Assembly: GCA_039636785.1 (NCBI GenBank)
Contig: CP144169.1
Span: forward strand, 3,844,001-3,908,000
DNA: 64,000 bases
Source of the DNA: Micrococcaceae bacterium Sec5.7
GTDB taxonomy: Bacteria; Actinomycetota; Actinomycetes; Actinomycetales; Micrococcaceae
Reading direction: 5' to 3'
Both the position numbers and the translations under genes were made by a program. The notes below the pieces were generated by a model. That model saw only the letters and a list, made by a program, of their open reading frames with translations. It did not search any database and was not told the DNA's origin. The first letter of the stretch is position 1. Every line of letters starts with the position of its first letter. Positions 6,638 through 15,087 of the stretch are shown piece after piece.

Positions 6638-7897
6638 ATGGATATCGTGCACGAGCGGGCTGCCGGTTTGGACATTTCCAAACGCGACGCGAAGGTCTGT
6701 CTCCGACTACCCGGGCAACGGGCCGGAACCTACACCTCCACGGTCACAACCTGGGGCGCGACCACGGGCCAGATCCTTGCCCTGCGGGACTTCCTCGAAC
6801 GCGAGCACGTCACCACGGTCGTCATGGAGGCCACCAGTGATTATTGGAAGCCCTTCTTCTATCTTTTGGAGGACACCCTGCCGGTGATGCTGGTCAACGC
6901 GAAAGCGGCACGGAACATCCCGGGCCGCAAAACCGATGTCTCCGACGCGGCATGGCTGGCCCAGCTGGGCGCGCACGGCCTCCTGCGCGGTTCCTTTGTC
7001 CCGCCGGAACCGATCCGTGAACTGCGGGACCTGACCCGGGCCCGGGCGATTGCCACCCGTGACCGGACCCGTGAAATCCAGCGCCTGGAGAAGTTCCTGG
7101 AAGGCTCAGGCATCAAGCTCTCCTCCGTGGTCGCGGACCTCACCGGGGTCTCCTCCCGGGCGATGCTCGAGGCCCTCATCAGCGGTGAACGGGATCCCGA
7201 GGTCCTCGCCGGCCTCGCCAAAGGCACCCTCCGGTCCAAAATCCCCGAGCTCGTGGATGCGCTGACGGGCCGTTTCAAGGCACATCACGCGTTCATGGCC
7301 CGGCTACATCTGGACCAGATCGATGCCCAGTCCGGCATCATCGACGCGCTCACCGGGCGGATCGAGGAGGCGATGGAACCCTTTCGTGCCGCCAGGGAAT
7401 TCCTGGCCACCATCCCCGGAGTCTCACTCAAAGTCGCCGACGTGATCATCGCCGAAACCGGGGCGGACATGTCCGTCTTCGAATCCCCGGGCCGGCTCGC
7501 GTCCTGGACCGGCGTCTGTCCCGGCTCCAACGAATCGGCCGGCCGGATCAAATCCGCCCACATCCTGCCCGGCAACAAATACCTCAAGGCAGCCCTTGGC
7601 ATCGCGGCCCTGTCCGCGTCCCGGTCCAAGAACACCTACCTGGCCGCCAAATACCGGCGCATCGCCGCCCGCCGCGGACCAATGAAAGCCATCGTCGCGG
7701 TGGAGCACTCCATCCTCAGCGCGGTCTGGCACATGCTTGCCGACGGCGAATGCTACGCCGACCCCGGCGCGGACCACTTCACCCGCCTGGACCCGGTCAA
7801 AGCAAAAAACAACGCCATCAAGAAGCTCAACAGCCTCGGCTTCAACGTCACCATCACCCCGGCCACCGCAGCCCGACCAACCCTACTTTCGTATTAG
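6638..7897 (+). CDS. IS110-family DEDD transposase
   Basis: 419 residues. The N-terminal RuvC-like DEDD domain shows Asp12 in GLDISKRDAKV, Glu64 in VMEATSDYW, and Asp100/Asp103 in RKTDVSDAAW. The C-terminal transposase_20 domain includes IPGVSLKVADVI and the serine-bearing CPGSNESAGRIKS. Length and motif order are those of an intact enzyme. CAGGAGGAAC precedes the ATG at 6638. The C-terminus runs to a stop overlapping gntP, so the final few residues may not be native to the element. Confidence 0.93.
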   Translation: MDIVHERAAGLDISKRDAKVCLRLPGQRAGTYTSTVTTWGATTGQILALRDFLEREHVTTVVMEATSDYWKPFFYLLEDTLPVMLVNAKAARNIPGRKTDVSDAAWLAQLGAHGLLRGSFVPPEPIRELRDLTRARAIATRDRTREIQRLEKFLEGSGIKLSSVVADLTGVSSRAMLEALISGERDPEVLAGLAKGTLRSKIPELVDALTGRFKAHHAFMARLHLDQIDAQSGIIDALTGRIEEAMEPFRAAREFLATIPGVSLKVADVIIAETGADMSVFESPGRLASWTGVCPGSNESAGRIKSAHILPGNKYLKAALGIAALSASRSKNTYLAAKYRRIAARRGPMKAIVAVEHSILSAVWHMLADGECYADPGADHFTRLDPVKAKNNAIKKLNSLGFNVTITPATAARPTLLSY

Positions 7898-9285
7898 ACG
7901 AACTGGTAGATCAGCGCGGCCATCCCGAAGCCCACAACGGAGAGCACGGTCTCCAGGACAGTCCAGGTCTTCAGCGTGTCCTTGACGGACATGTTGAAGT
8001 ACTTGGAGATGATCCAGAAACCGCCGTCGTTGACGTGGCTGGCGATGATGGAGCCCGAGGAGATGGCCATAACAATGAGCGCCAGCTGGGGTTGGGAAAA
8101 GTCGCCGGTGGTCAGACCGGGGGCCAGGATTCCGCCGGTGGTGACAATGGCCACCGTGGCGGATCCCTGGGCAATACGCATGCCTGCGCTGATAACAAAC
8201 GCGGAGACGATAATCGGAAGGCCGGCCTGGGAAAGCGACCCGGCCACTGCGGTGCCCACGCCGGTGGCCGAGAGCACCGCGCCGAAGAACGCACCCGCGC
8301 CGACAACCAGCAGGATCATGCCCACCGGGCGCAGCGAGGACGAAGTGATCTCGCTCAGTTCGGCGGAGCTCATGCCGCGGCGTGTGCCCAGCAGCCACAT
8401 GGCCAGAAGGACAGCCACCGTCAGGGCGATCGCCGGGTTGCCGAAGAACTGCAACGTGGACTTGATCGGACCATCCGGGGCGAAAATGTTTCCGAAGGTG
8501 CCGCCCAGGATCAGGATCATGGGCATGCCGATGGCCAGCAACACCAGTCCGATCGACGGCTCATGGCCCCTGGCTTCCTCGGCCTCATCGATGATCCGGT
8601 CCTCGGGAACGTCGATCATCACGCGCTTGCCGATCCAGGTTCCCCAGAGGATGCCCGACGCGAACCAGGCCGGAATGCCACAGGCCAGGCCCATGATGAT
8701 GATCCACCCCAGCTCAACGTGGAACAGGCCGGCCGCAGCAACAGGTCCCGGGTGCGGGGGCAGGAAGGCGTGCGTCACGGACAGGCCGGCCAGCAGCGGC
8801 AGCGCGTACAGTGCCAGGGACTTCCCGCCGCGGATCGCCGCCACGTAGACCAGGGGCGCCAGGACAAAGATGCCGATGTCGAAGAACACCGGGATGCCGA
8901 GCACAAAGCCGGTAATGCCCATGGCCAGCGGGGTGCCTTTTTCGCCGAAGATCTTCACCAGGCGGCCCAGCAGCACCTCGGCGCCGCCGGACCGTTCAAG
9001 GATGGCACCCAGCACCGTTCCGAGGCCGATGATCACCGTGATGTGACCCAGGATTCCGGCGAACCCCTTTTCAATCAGGGCGTCGCTGCTCTTGGTGGCG
9101 GAGCCCACCAGGGCCTCCACGGAGACCCCGCCCACCAGGGCCACGATCACACCGGTGCCCACCAGGGCGATAAAGGGCTCCAGTTTGACCTTGATGATCA
9201 GGAACAGCAGGAGGGCAATGCCCACTCCGGCCAGGAGGAGCAGGCCGGCGGTGTCATGCCGCAGCCAGTTCAAAAACTCGTTCAT
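7894..9285 (-). CDS. gntP: GntP-family gluconate/sugar-acid permease
   Basis: 463 residues and about 12-14 hydrophobic helices. GntP proteins are proton symporters for gluconate and related aldonic acids. The segments FVLGIPVFFDIG and LPPHPGPVAAA are typical of the family. The start is the ATG at 9285, preceded on its strand by an A/G-rich stretch; the upstream in-frame extension has no transmembrane character. It is the last gene of a four-gene operon with KDPG aldolase, N-acyl-D-amino-acid deacylase and a D-serine-dehydratase-like enzyme. This suggests the true substrate may be an amino sugar acid (glucosaminate or its N-acetyl form) rather than plain gluconate. Confidence 0.92.
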   Translation of the reverse strand: MNEFLNWLRHDTAGLLLLAGVGIALLLFLIIKVKLEPFIALVGTGVIVALVGGVSVEALVGSATKSSDALIEKGFAGILGHITVIIGLGTVLGAILERSGGAEVLLGRLVKIFGEKGTPLAMGITGFVLGIPVFFDIGIFVLAPLVYVAAIRGGKSLALYALPLLAGLSVTHAFLPPHPGPVAAAGLFHVELGWIIIMGLACGIPAWFASGILWGTWIGKRVMIDVPEDRIIDEAEEARGHEPSIGLVLLAIGMPMILILGGTFGNIFAPDGPIKSTLQFFGNPAIALTVAVLLAMWLLGTRRGMSSAELSEITSSSLRPVGMILLVVGAGAFFGAVLSATGVGTAVAGSLSQAGLPIIVSAFVISAGMRIAQGSATVAIVTTGGILAPGLTTGDFSQPQLALIVMAISSGSIIASHVNDGGFWIISKYFNMSVKDTLKTWTVLETVLSVVGFGMAALIYQFV

Positions 9286-9307
9286 GGGGGGTTCTTTCTG
9301 GGAAGGA

Positions 9308-9943
9308 TCAGTTAAGGGTGCCGGTGAAGGCGGCGGCCCTGGCCGTAATGTCGGCCCACTCGCCGGCTGCCACCGCTGCCGGGGGAACAACGCTGGTTCC
9401 GCAGCAGACGGCCACGGCGCCGGCGTCGAGATAGCTCATGGCGTTGGCGGCATCGATGCCGCCGGAGGGAAGAAGCCGGATTCCGGGGTACGGGCCCTGG
9501 AGGTCCTTGAGATAGGCCGGGCCGAGCTGCCTGGCGGGGAAGATTTTGACCACTTGAGACCCCAGATCAAGGGCCTGCGCCACCTCGGTGGGGGTCATGG
9601 CGCCGAGGCTGAACGGGATCCCGGCGGCCGCGGCAACCGCCGCGACGTCCGGCCGCAGGCCGGGAGTCACCAGGAACTGCGCGCCGGCGTCAATGGCCGC
9701 GCGGGCCTGATCGCCGGTCAGCACCGTGCCGATTCCGACGGCGGCACCATGCCGGGCGGCGGTCTCCGCCGCCCGTTTGACGTGCCGGAGTACGTCCGGG
9801 GTGGTGAAGGTCAGTTCAACTGTGCGGATGCCGCCGTCGGCCAGTGCCTGGCAGAGTTCCGCGGCGTCGGGGATGGAGGGCGCCCGGACCACCGCGAGGG
9901 TGCGGTCGGCCTCGAGCTGCCGGATGAAATCTTCAGGAGTCAT
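9308..9943 (-). CDS. eda: 2-dehydro-3-deoxy-phosphogluconate (KDPG) aldolase
   Basis: 211 residues, the normal length for the family. This class I aldolase splits KDPG into pyruvate and glyceraldehyde 3-phosphate. Schiff-base Lys133 lies in VVKIFPA, and catalytic Glu43 in TVELTFTTP. The phosphate-binding Gly-rich loops are recognisable (GIGTVLTG, LLPSGGID). It overlaps the upstream deacylase gene by 11 bases. With a KDG kinase encoded divergently, it supplies the last step of a 2-keto-3-deoxygluconate route. Confidence 0.93.
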   Translation of the reverse strand: MTPEDFIRQLEADRTLAVVRAPSIPDAAELCQALADGGIRTVELTFTTPDVLRHVKRAAETAARHGAAVGIGTVLTGDQARAAIDAGAQFLVTPGLRPDVAAVAAAAGIPFSLGAMTPTEVAQALDLGSQVVKIFPARQLGPAYLKDLQGPYPGIRLLPSGGIDAANAMSYLDAGAVAVCCGTSVVPPAAVAAGEWADITARAAAFTGTLN

Positions 9944-11621
9944 GGGTTTCGGTACTTCCTATTCGGGTGCGTCCGTCGCGCTGCCGGCGGAGGGCCCGTC
10001 CGGCGCGGGCGCCGGTGGGCTGCCCGCCGTCGATCGCTGCCGTGCCGTTGACGAACACAAAGTGGATGCCGGCGGATGCCTGGCGGGGGTTGTCGAACGT
10101 GGCTTCATCGCGGACGGTGTCCGGGTCAAACAGCACCAGGTCCGCCGCATATCCTTCGCGGACAAGTCCGCGCCGGTGCAGCTTCAGCCGGGCCGCGGGG
10201 CGGCCGGTGAGATGGTGGACGGTCTCTTCGAGAGAGAGCAGTCCCAGGTCCCGGCAGTAGTGGCCCAGGTAGCGGGTGAAGGTTCCCCACGAGCGGGGGT
10301 GCGGCTTGGCGCCCACCAGGATTCCATCGCTGCCGCCGGTGTGGCTGCGGTGCATCATGATGGTCTGCACGTTTTCCTCGTGGCCAACGTGCTGCAGGAT
10401 GCCGGTGCCCAGCCTGTCTTCGCGGAGAATATCCACGAAGACATCGAAGGGCGCCGCGCCGGATCCAGCCGCTATGCCGGCGATGGTTTTGCCCACATGA
10501 CCAGCGAGTGCGGGGTTCTGCACTCCGCTGATTTCCAGGGTCTCCCACTCCGCCACCACGCCGTGGCAGCCGTCCGAGCCGTAGATTTCCACGCTTTCCC
10601 GGATCCGCTCCACGGTGCCGGCGTCACCGAGCCGCTCCAGCGTGGCCTCGGTTCCGCCGGAGGAGGCCCAGCTGGGCAGGATTGCCGAGAGTGTGGTGGC
10701 GCCGGGCAGGTAGGGGTAGGTGTCCAGGGTGATGTCCACGCCGCCGTCGAGGGCTTCGTCAATGAGGTCCAGCAGCTCGCCTGCCCGGCCCTTGTTCTCG
10801 GCGAAGTTCATGGTGGCGTGGGAGAGGTGCAGGGCGCAGCCGGTGCTCCGGCTCAGGCCGATCATCTCCGCGTAGGCCGTCAGCGCGCCCTTGCCGTAGG
10901 AGCGGTGGTGCGGCGCGTAGAAGCCGCCCAGCTCCCCGACCGTCCGGCAGAGTTCCGCCAGTTCCTCGGTGCTGGCGTACATTCCCGGTGTGTAGGTCAG
11001 GCCGGAGGACATGCCCACGGCGCCTTCCTCCATGGAGGTCCGGATAATCGCCTGCATCTGCTCCAGCTGCCCCGGGGTGGCGACTCCTTCCGTGAAGCCC
11101 ATCACCATGGCGCGGACGGTGCCCTGCGGCACCAGATAGGCGGCGTTGGTGGCGATCCGGCCGCCGTCGCCGGCTGCCGTTTGATCCTGGCAGTCCGGAT
11201 CAACGCGGTCCAGCCGGTCCAGGTACTCGCCCACGGTCCGCCAGGAGAAGTCGAAGCCCTCGGGGTTGTCGTTCCAGCCGGCGATCTTCTGCCGGACACC
11301 CGCGAGCGTGACGTCGTCCACGGGGGCATAGGACAGCCCGTCCTGGCCCAGCAGTTCGGTGGTGACCCCCTGGCTGAGCTTGGCGTAGTGGTCCGGATTG
11401 ATCAGCAGCTGCAGGTCCGAGTGCGCGTGCATGTCGATGAAGCCGGGGCTGAGGACCAGTCCGGTGGCATCGATGGTCCGGTCCGCGCCGGCGCTCTCCG
11501 ACGTCAGGGATCCGGCCGGCGCCAGTTTCGCAATCAGTGTGCCGTCCAGCAGAACGTCTGCCGTACGGCGGGGCGAACCGGTGCCGTCCACCAGGATGGC
11601 GTTGCTGATGAGTGTTTTCAT
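9933..11621 (-). CDS. N-acyl-D-amino-acid deacylase (D-aminoacylase)
   Basis: 562 residues, amidohydrolase superfamily. The metal-binding motif HAHSD (His65, His67, Asp69) follows FIDM, as in D-aminoacylases. Later metal-ligand regions appear as LHLSHATMN and APHHRSYG. These enzymes release D-amino acids from N-acyl forms. D-glucosaminate is chemically a D-2-amino acid, so deacetylation of N-acetyl-D-glucosaminate is a plausible role given the neighbours. It lies 10 bp downstream of the D-serine-dehydratase-like gene and is co-transcribed with it. Substrate specificity cannot be read from the sequence. Confidence 0.9.
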   Translation of the reverse strand: MKTLISNAILVDGTGSPRRTADVLLDGTLIAKLAPAGSLTSESAGADRTIDATGLVLSPGFIDMHAHSDLQLLINPDHYAKLSQGVTTELLGQDGLSYAPVDDVTLAGVRQKIAGWNDNPEGFDFSWRTVGEYLDRLDRVDPDCQDQTAAGDGGRIATNAAYLVPQGTVRAMVMGFTEGVATPGQLEQMQAIIRTSMEEGAVGMSSGLTYTPGMYASTEELAELCRTVGELGGFYAPHHRSYGKGALTAYAEMIGLSRSTGCALHLSHATMNFAENKGRAGELLDLIDEALDGGVDITLDTYPYLPGATTLSAILPSWASSGGTEATLERLGDAGTVERIRESVEIYGSDGCHGVVAEWETLEISGVQNPALAGHVGKTIAGIAAGSGAAPFDVFVDILREDRLGTGILQHVGHEENVQTIMMHRSHTGGSDGILVGAKPHPRSWGTFTRYLGHYCRDLGLLSLEETVHHLTGRPAARLKLHRRGLVREGYAADLVLFDPDTVRDEATFDNPRQASAGIHFVFVNGTAAIDGGQPTGARAGRALRRQRDGRTRIGSTETHDS

Positions 11622-11631
11622 CCGGGTGCTC

Positions 11632-13059
11632 CTAGAAAAAGGTGTGGATGAGGTCCACCACGGTCTGGTCCCGGTCCGTGTCGGCCAGCACCGGAATCAG
11701 GGTCCATTTGTCGAAGGCCGTGCACGGGTGTGAAAGCCCAAGCCGCACAACGTCCCCAGGGCGCACAGCGGTGGTGCCGGCGTCGAACGCCATAAAGCAG
11801 TGCTGGTCATTGACGGCAGTGATGCTGGCTCCCTTGAGCGGCTGCATGGGACCGCCCAGTACGGGTCCGATCAGCTGGGGCTGCGGCAGGCCTTCGTCCA
11901 CCGGAAGGTCACGCTTGCCGGCGTCGAGAATGGCCAAGCCGGGTTCGGGTTGGGACACCACCCGTGCCCAGCCGTGCATACCGGCAGCAAACGGCTCGCT
12001 TCCGTCACGCGAGAATGGCGAGATCCCGCGGTAGAAGCCGTCGTCGTGGATGATGTAGGCGCCGCTTCGGATCATCAGCTCGACGGCGGGGCCCCCGGTA
12101 CCGGCGCCGGCCGCGGCCGTGCCTGCGTCGGCGTCGGCTGCTACGCCTGTCGCGGTGCCTGCCGAGATGCACGGCGACAGCACATCGACAACCTCGTCGA
12201 AGTAGGCGCTGCCGCCGGCGGTCAGGATAATATCGGCATCCACGGCGTACAGGCCGGCTTGCAGGAGCTGTTCGTGGAGCTGTTTCATCTGCCCCAGGTA
12301 GCCGCGCACTGCGGCCAGGCTGTCCGGGTCGGCGGCATGTGCCAGCGAACCTTCGTAGCCACTCACGCCAACGAGCCTCACGTGCCGGGACGCTGAAACG
12401 GCGCGCGCTACCTCCAGGGCTGCGTCAACTCCGCGTGCACCGGTCCGTCCGCCGGTGCCACCAAGTTCAACCAACACATCCAGCACGGCGCTGCTTCCGG
12501 CGGCCTCGAGGGTGTGTTCAATGACGTCCACTGTGGCGGTGGAATCCACCCAGGACAGAATCGGCTGCCCGGCACTCGCTGCCCCGGCCACCCATTCGAT
12601 GGCGTGCGGATCGGTGAGGCTGTTGGCCAGCTGGAGCCGGCGCACGCCGAATTCCCGGGCCACCCGGAGCTGGGCGAAGTTGGCCACGGTAATTCCCCAG
12701 GCCCCGCGCTTGAGCTGTTCGGCCCACAGCTGGGGGGCCATGGTGGTCTTGCCGTGCGGTGCAAGCAGCACTCCGTGCTGGTCACACCAGGCGGCCAGCC
12801 GTTCCACGTTGTTGCGCATCGCCCTGGCATCCAGGGTGAGGAGCGGGGTCTGGAGCTCGCCCAGCCGGTGTCCGGCCGTGATGAAGTCCCCTGCCGCGAG
12901 CCCGGCTGCTGTGGCGGGCATCGCCTTATGCCGCCAATCAAGGCGGATGCTATTCAGCTCCGCCACGGTTTCCGCCGCGATGGGCGCGGCACCAGGGGCG
13001 GTTGGACGTGCGGCAGCGGCGGCAGCGGCGGCACCATTGCCGGAAGTGGAGGTATTCAC
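11632..13059 (-). CDS. D-serine-dehydratase-like PLP enzyme, candidate D-glucosaminate ammonia-lyase
   Basis: 475 residues, alanine-racemase-fold type III PLP protein (D-threonine aldolase/DSD1 family). PLP-binding Lys104 lies in APHGKTTMAP. The C-terminal HPC (His444, Cys446 in GLSHPCTAF) matches the zinc site of eukaryotic-type D-serine dehydratases. The family eliminates water and ammonia from D-beta-hydroxy amino acids. Acting on D-glucosaminate this would yield 2-keto-3-deoxygluconate, the substrate of the adjacent kinase. A low-complexity Ala/Gly/Thr insertion (coded near 12080-12150) and an Ala-rich N-terminus are unusual. The start at 13059 is tentative. Confidence 0.85.
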   Translation of the reverse strand: MNTSTSGNGAAAAAAAARPTAPGAAPIAAETVAELNSIRLDWRHKAMPATAAGLAAGDFITAGHRLGELQTPLLTLDARAMRNNVERLAAWCDQHGVLLAPHGKTTMAPQLWAEQLKRGAWGITVANFAQLRVAREFGVRRLQLANSLTDPHAIEWVAGAASAGQPILSWVDSTATVDVIEHTLEAAGSSAVLDVLVELGGTGGRTGARGVDAALEVARAVSASRHVRLVGVSGYEGSLAHAADPDSLAAVRGYLGQMKQLHEQLLQAGLYAVDADIILTAGGSAYFDEVVDVLSPCISAGTATGVAADADAGTAAAGAGTGGPAVELMIRSGAYIIHDDGFYRGISPFSRDGSEPFAAGMHGWARVVSQPEPGLAILDAGKRDLPVDEGLPQPQLIGPVLGGPMQPLKGASITAVNDQHCFMAFDAGTTAVRPGDVVRLGLSHPCTAFDKWTLIPVLADTDRDQTVVDLIHTFF

Positions 13060-13106
13060 AGGGTTGGGTCCCTTCAGGGGAGCATGATTTATCTAGCGTT
13101 GCGTAT

Positions 13107-13126
13107 TTTGCAACGCGTGTTGCAAA
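13107..13126. promoter_or_regulatory. Palindromic operator between the divergent operons
   Basis: Arms TTTGCAAC and GTTGCAAA form a perfect 8-bp inverted repeat around GCGT. An overlapping second repeat (GCGTTGC at 13096-13102 with GCAACGC at 13110-13116) shares one arm. The site lies in the roughly 210-bp spacer between the deacylase/dehydratase operon and the kinase-IclR-RidA operon, where an IclR regulator encoded in the second operon would control both directions. Confidence 0.65.
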
Positions 13127-13270
13127 TCTGTTAGTGATATGTCTAACATGGTGCCGGACAGGGAGTCAAGGCCGGGGCATACCCGGAAGGTTCCCATTCC
13201 GCCGTCGGACAGGATGCTCCGCGGCTTGCTGAGTGCCGCTGCAAAGCGCAAGAGGGAGTGCAGGAATTAC

Positions 13271-14329
13271 ATGCTTTCAGCCGTATGTATTGGTGAGACG
13301 ATGGCCATGCTCACCCCTGACCAGCCCGTGCCGTTGCACCAGGCCACGTCGCTGCACCTCGGCGTCGGCGGTGCCGAATCGAACGTGGCCATGGGGTTCG
13401 CTGCCATGGGCCTGGACTCCCATTGGGTAGGCAGGGTAGGCGACGACGGTTTTGGTGCACGCATTCTGAACGAGCTGCGCATCCACGGCGTGGGGGTTTC
13501 CGGAGTGGAAATAGACCCCAAGCTGCCTACCGGGTTGTACGTCAAAGTACCGGCACAAGTACCGGCACAGGTACCGGCGCCGGTTCCGGAGGCCGACGGC
13601 GGCAGTTCAGTTCTGTACTACCGCCAGGGTTCCGCTGCCTCGGCCATGGGTCCCGGCCTGCTGGACAACCCGGCTGTCGCCGGGCTCCTGGAGAACGCCC
13701 GACTCATCCACCTGAGCGGTATCACGGCAGCGCTTTCGGCCGACTGCCGCGTCCTCATCGAAGCCATCCTCCAAGCACCACGGCACGGCCGCATCATCAG
13801 CTTCGACGTCAACTGGCGCGCCGCCCTCTGGTCCGGGCAGGACCGCTCGGCGCTGCGTCACCTGGCAAACCTCGCAGACGTGGTGCTGGTGGGCAAGGAC
13901 GAAGCCGAACATGCCTTCGGCACCACCGATGAGGCCGAGTTGCGCCGCCTGCTCCCGGATCCGCAGGTGCTGGTTATCAAAAATGAAGCCATCAGCGCCA
14001 TAGCGCTCAGCCACGACGGCGGGCGCGAGGAAGTGCCCGCGTTGTCCGTGGAGGTGCTGGAACCCGTGGGTGCCGGCGACTCCTTCGCTGCGGGTTACCT
14101 GAGTGGCATGTTGTCCGGACTCAATCAGAAAGCAAGCCTCAGAAGGGGCCACGTCAGCGCCGCCTGCACGCTCACCGTCCAGGGCGACCGCGGCCCGCTT
14201 CCCGAGGCCGGCCTGATGTCCGCCATCCTGGAATGCAGCGATACTCACTGGGCGGAAACCCATGTTGCGGCCGGGCAATTCAGTTCGCCCGCACTGGAAT
14301 CAACCCTGAACGGAAAGGTGGCACCATGA
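13271..14329 (+). CDS. kdgK: PfkB-family sugar kinase, probable 2-keto-3-deoxygluconate kinase
   Basis: 352 residues, ribokinase/PfkB fold. The N-terminal signature GVGGAESNVAMG and the C-terminal EPVGAGDSFAAGYLSG (catalytic Asp270) are clear. Kinases of this subgroup phosphorylate 2-keto-3-deoxygluconate at O6, giving KDPG for the divergently encoded aldolase. A short in-frame repeat of Val-Pro-Ala units (coded at about 13545-13590) lies in a loop. The start is the ATG at 13271 with AGGA just upstream; the longer ORF reaches back into the operator region. Its stop overlaps the ATG of the IclR gene (ATGA). Confidence 0.88.
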   Translation: MLSAVCIGETMAMLTPDQPVPLHQATSLHLGVGGAESNVAMGFAAMGLDSHWVGRVGDDGFGARILNELRIHGVGVSGVEIDPKLPTGLYVKVPAQVPAQVPAPVPEADGGSSVLYYRQGSAASAMGPGLLDNPAVAGLLENARLIHLSGITAALSADCRVLIEAILQAPRHGRIISFDVNWRAALWSGQDRSALRHLANLADVVLVGKDEAEHAFGTTDEAELRRLLPDPQVLVIKNEAISAIALSHDGGREEVPALSVEVLEPVGAGDSFAAGYLSGMLSGLNQKASLRRGHVSAACTLTVQGDRGPLPEAGLMSAILECSDTHWAETHVAAGQFSSPALESTLNGKVAP

Positions 14330-15087
14330 GCCAGAGCCTGATGCGGGCCATCGACCTGCTGGCCGAGCTCGCCGCCCAGCCAGCCACGCTGGACGAACTC
14401 GCTTCCAAAGCCTCGGTCCACAAGACAACCGTGATGCGCCTCCTGCACGCCATGGAGGAGAAGCGGTTTGTGGTCCGGGACGAGCAACAACGGTTCCGGT
14501 TGGGCTCAAAGTTCTTCGAACTCTCCTCGCTGGCATTGGAACAACGGGACATCCGCGCTGTGGCCCGTCCGCACTTGGCCGAGCTCAATGCCAGCACCGG
14601 ACACACCATTCACCTTGCCGCCTTCGAAGGCAATGAAGTGGTGTACATCGACAAGTTCGAATCCCACCACCCGGTCCGCATGTACTCGCGGATCGGGCTC
14701 ACGGCGGCCCTCCACTCGGCCGCCGTCGCCAAAGTGCTGCTCGCTGATATGCCGCGCAGCCGGCAGGAGCGGATCGCCGCCGGACTGGACTACGTCAAGG
14801 TCACCAACAACACCCTGACCTCGCCCGAGGCCCTGCTCGCCGAACTGGAGCAGGTCAAGCTGCAGGGCTGGGCGCAGGACAACGCCGAGCATGAGGCCTT
14901 TGTGCACTGCATCGCGGCACCCATCCGGGATGCCAGCGGTGCAGTGGTAGCTGCCGCCTCATGTTCGGTGCCGGTGGTAATGCTCAGCCACGAAGGACTG
15001 CTGGGCCTGCTTCCCGGCCTCAAAGCCAGCACCGATGCCATCTCGCATGACCTCGGCTGGACCAACCACGAAAGGACCACCTCATGA
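14326..15087 (+). CDS. IclR-family transcriptional regulator
   Basis: 253 residues. It has an N-terminal winged helix (residues about 5-60, with LDELASKASVHKTTVMRLLH as recognition region) and a C-terminal IclR effector domain (HTIHLAAFEGNEVVYIDK; GLTAALHSAAVAKVLLA). It is translationally coupled to the kinase upstream and RidA downstream by 4-base overlaps. It probably represses both divergent operons through the palindrome at 13107-13126, with a pathway intermediate such as 2-keto-3-deoxygluconate as inducer. That ligand is inferred by analogy with KdgR-type IclR proteins. Confidence 0.9.
   Translation: MSQSLMRAIDLLAELAAQPATLDELASKASVHKTTVMRLLHAMEEKRFVVRDEQQRFRLGSKFFELSSLALEQRDIRAVARPHLAELNASTGHTIHLAAFEGNEVVYIDKFESHHPVRMYSRIGLTAALHSAAVAKVLLADMPRSRQERIAAGLDYVKVTNNTLTSPEALLAELEQVKLQGWAQDNAEHEAFVHCIAAPIRDASGAVVAAASCSVPVVMLSHEGLLGLLPGLKASTDAISHDLGWTNHERTTS

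Larger units (their letters stand above)
6240..7897 (+). mobile_element. IS110-family insertion sequence
   Basis: A single DEDD transposase gene with a non-coding stretch of several hundred bases to its left. IS110 elements lack obvious terminal inverted repeats and usually make no target duplication, so the ends cannot be fixed by eye; the left limit is an estimate. The right side is tight: the transposase stop at 7897 overlaps the stop of the neighbouring gntP gene by four bases, leaving no room for a separate right end. The right end may lie inside the transposase ORF, with the last codons supplied by target DNA. Confidence 0.75.

Noticed and set aside
7750..9315. 521-codon open frame on the + strand
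   Set aside because: It lies antisense to gntP, its translation is low-complexity Gly/Asp/Gln/His without helices or motifs, and the minus-strand product is a clear permease. High GC makes long antisense frames common.
9726..11651. 641-codon open frame on the + strand
   Set aside because: Antisense shadow of the eda and deacylase genes; no family features.
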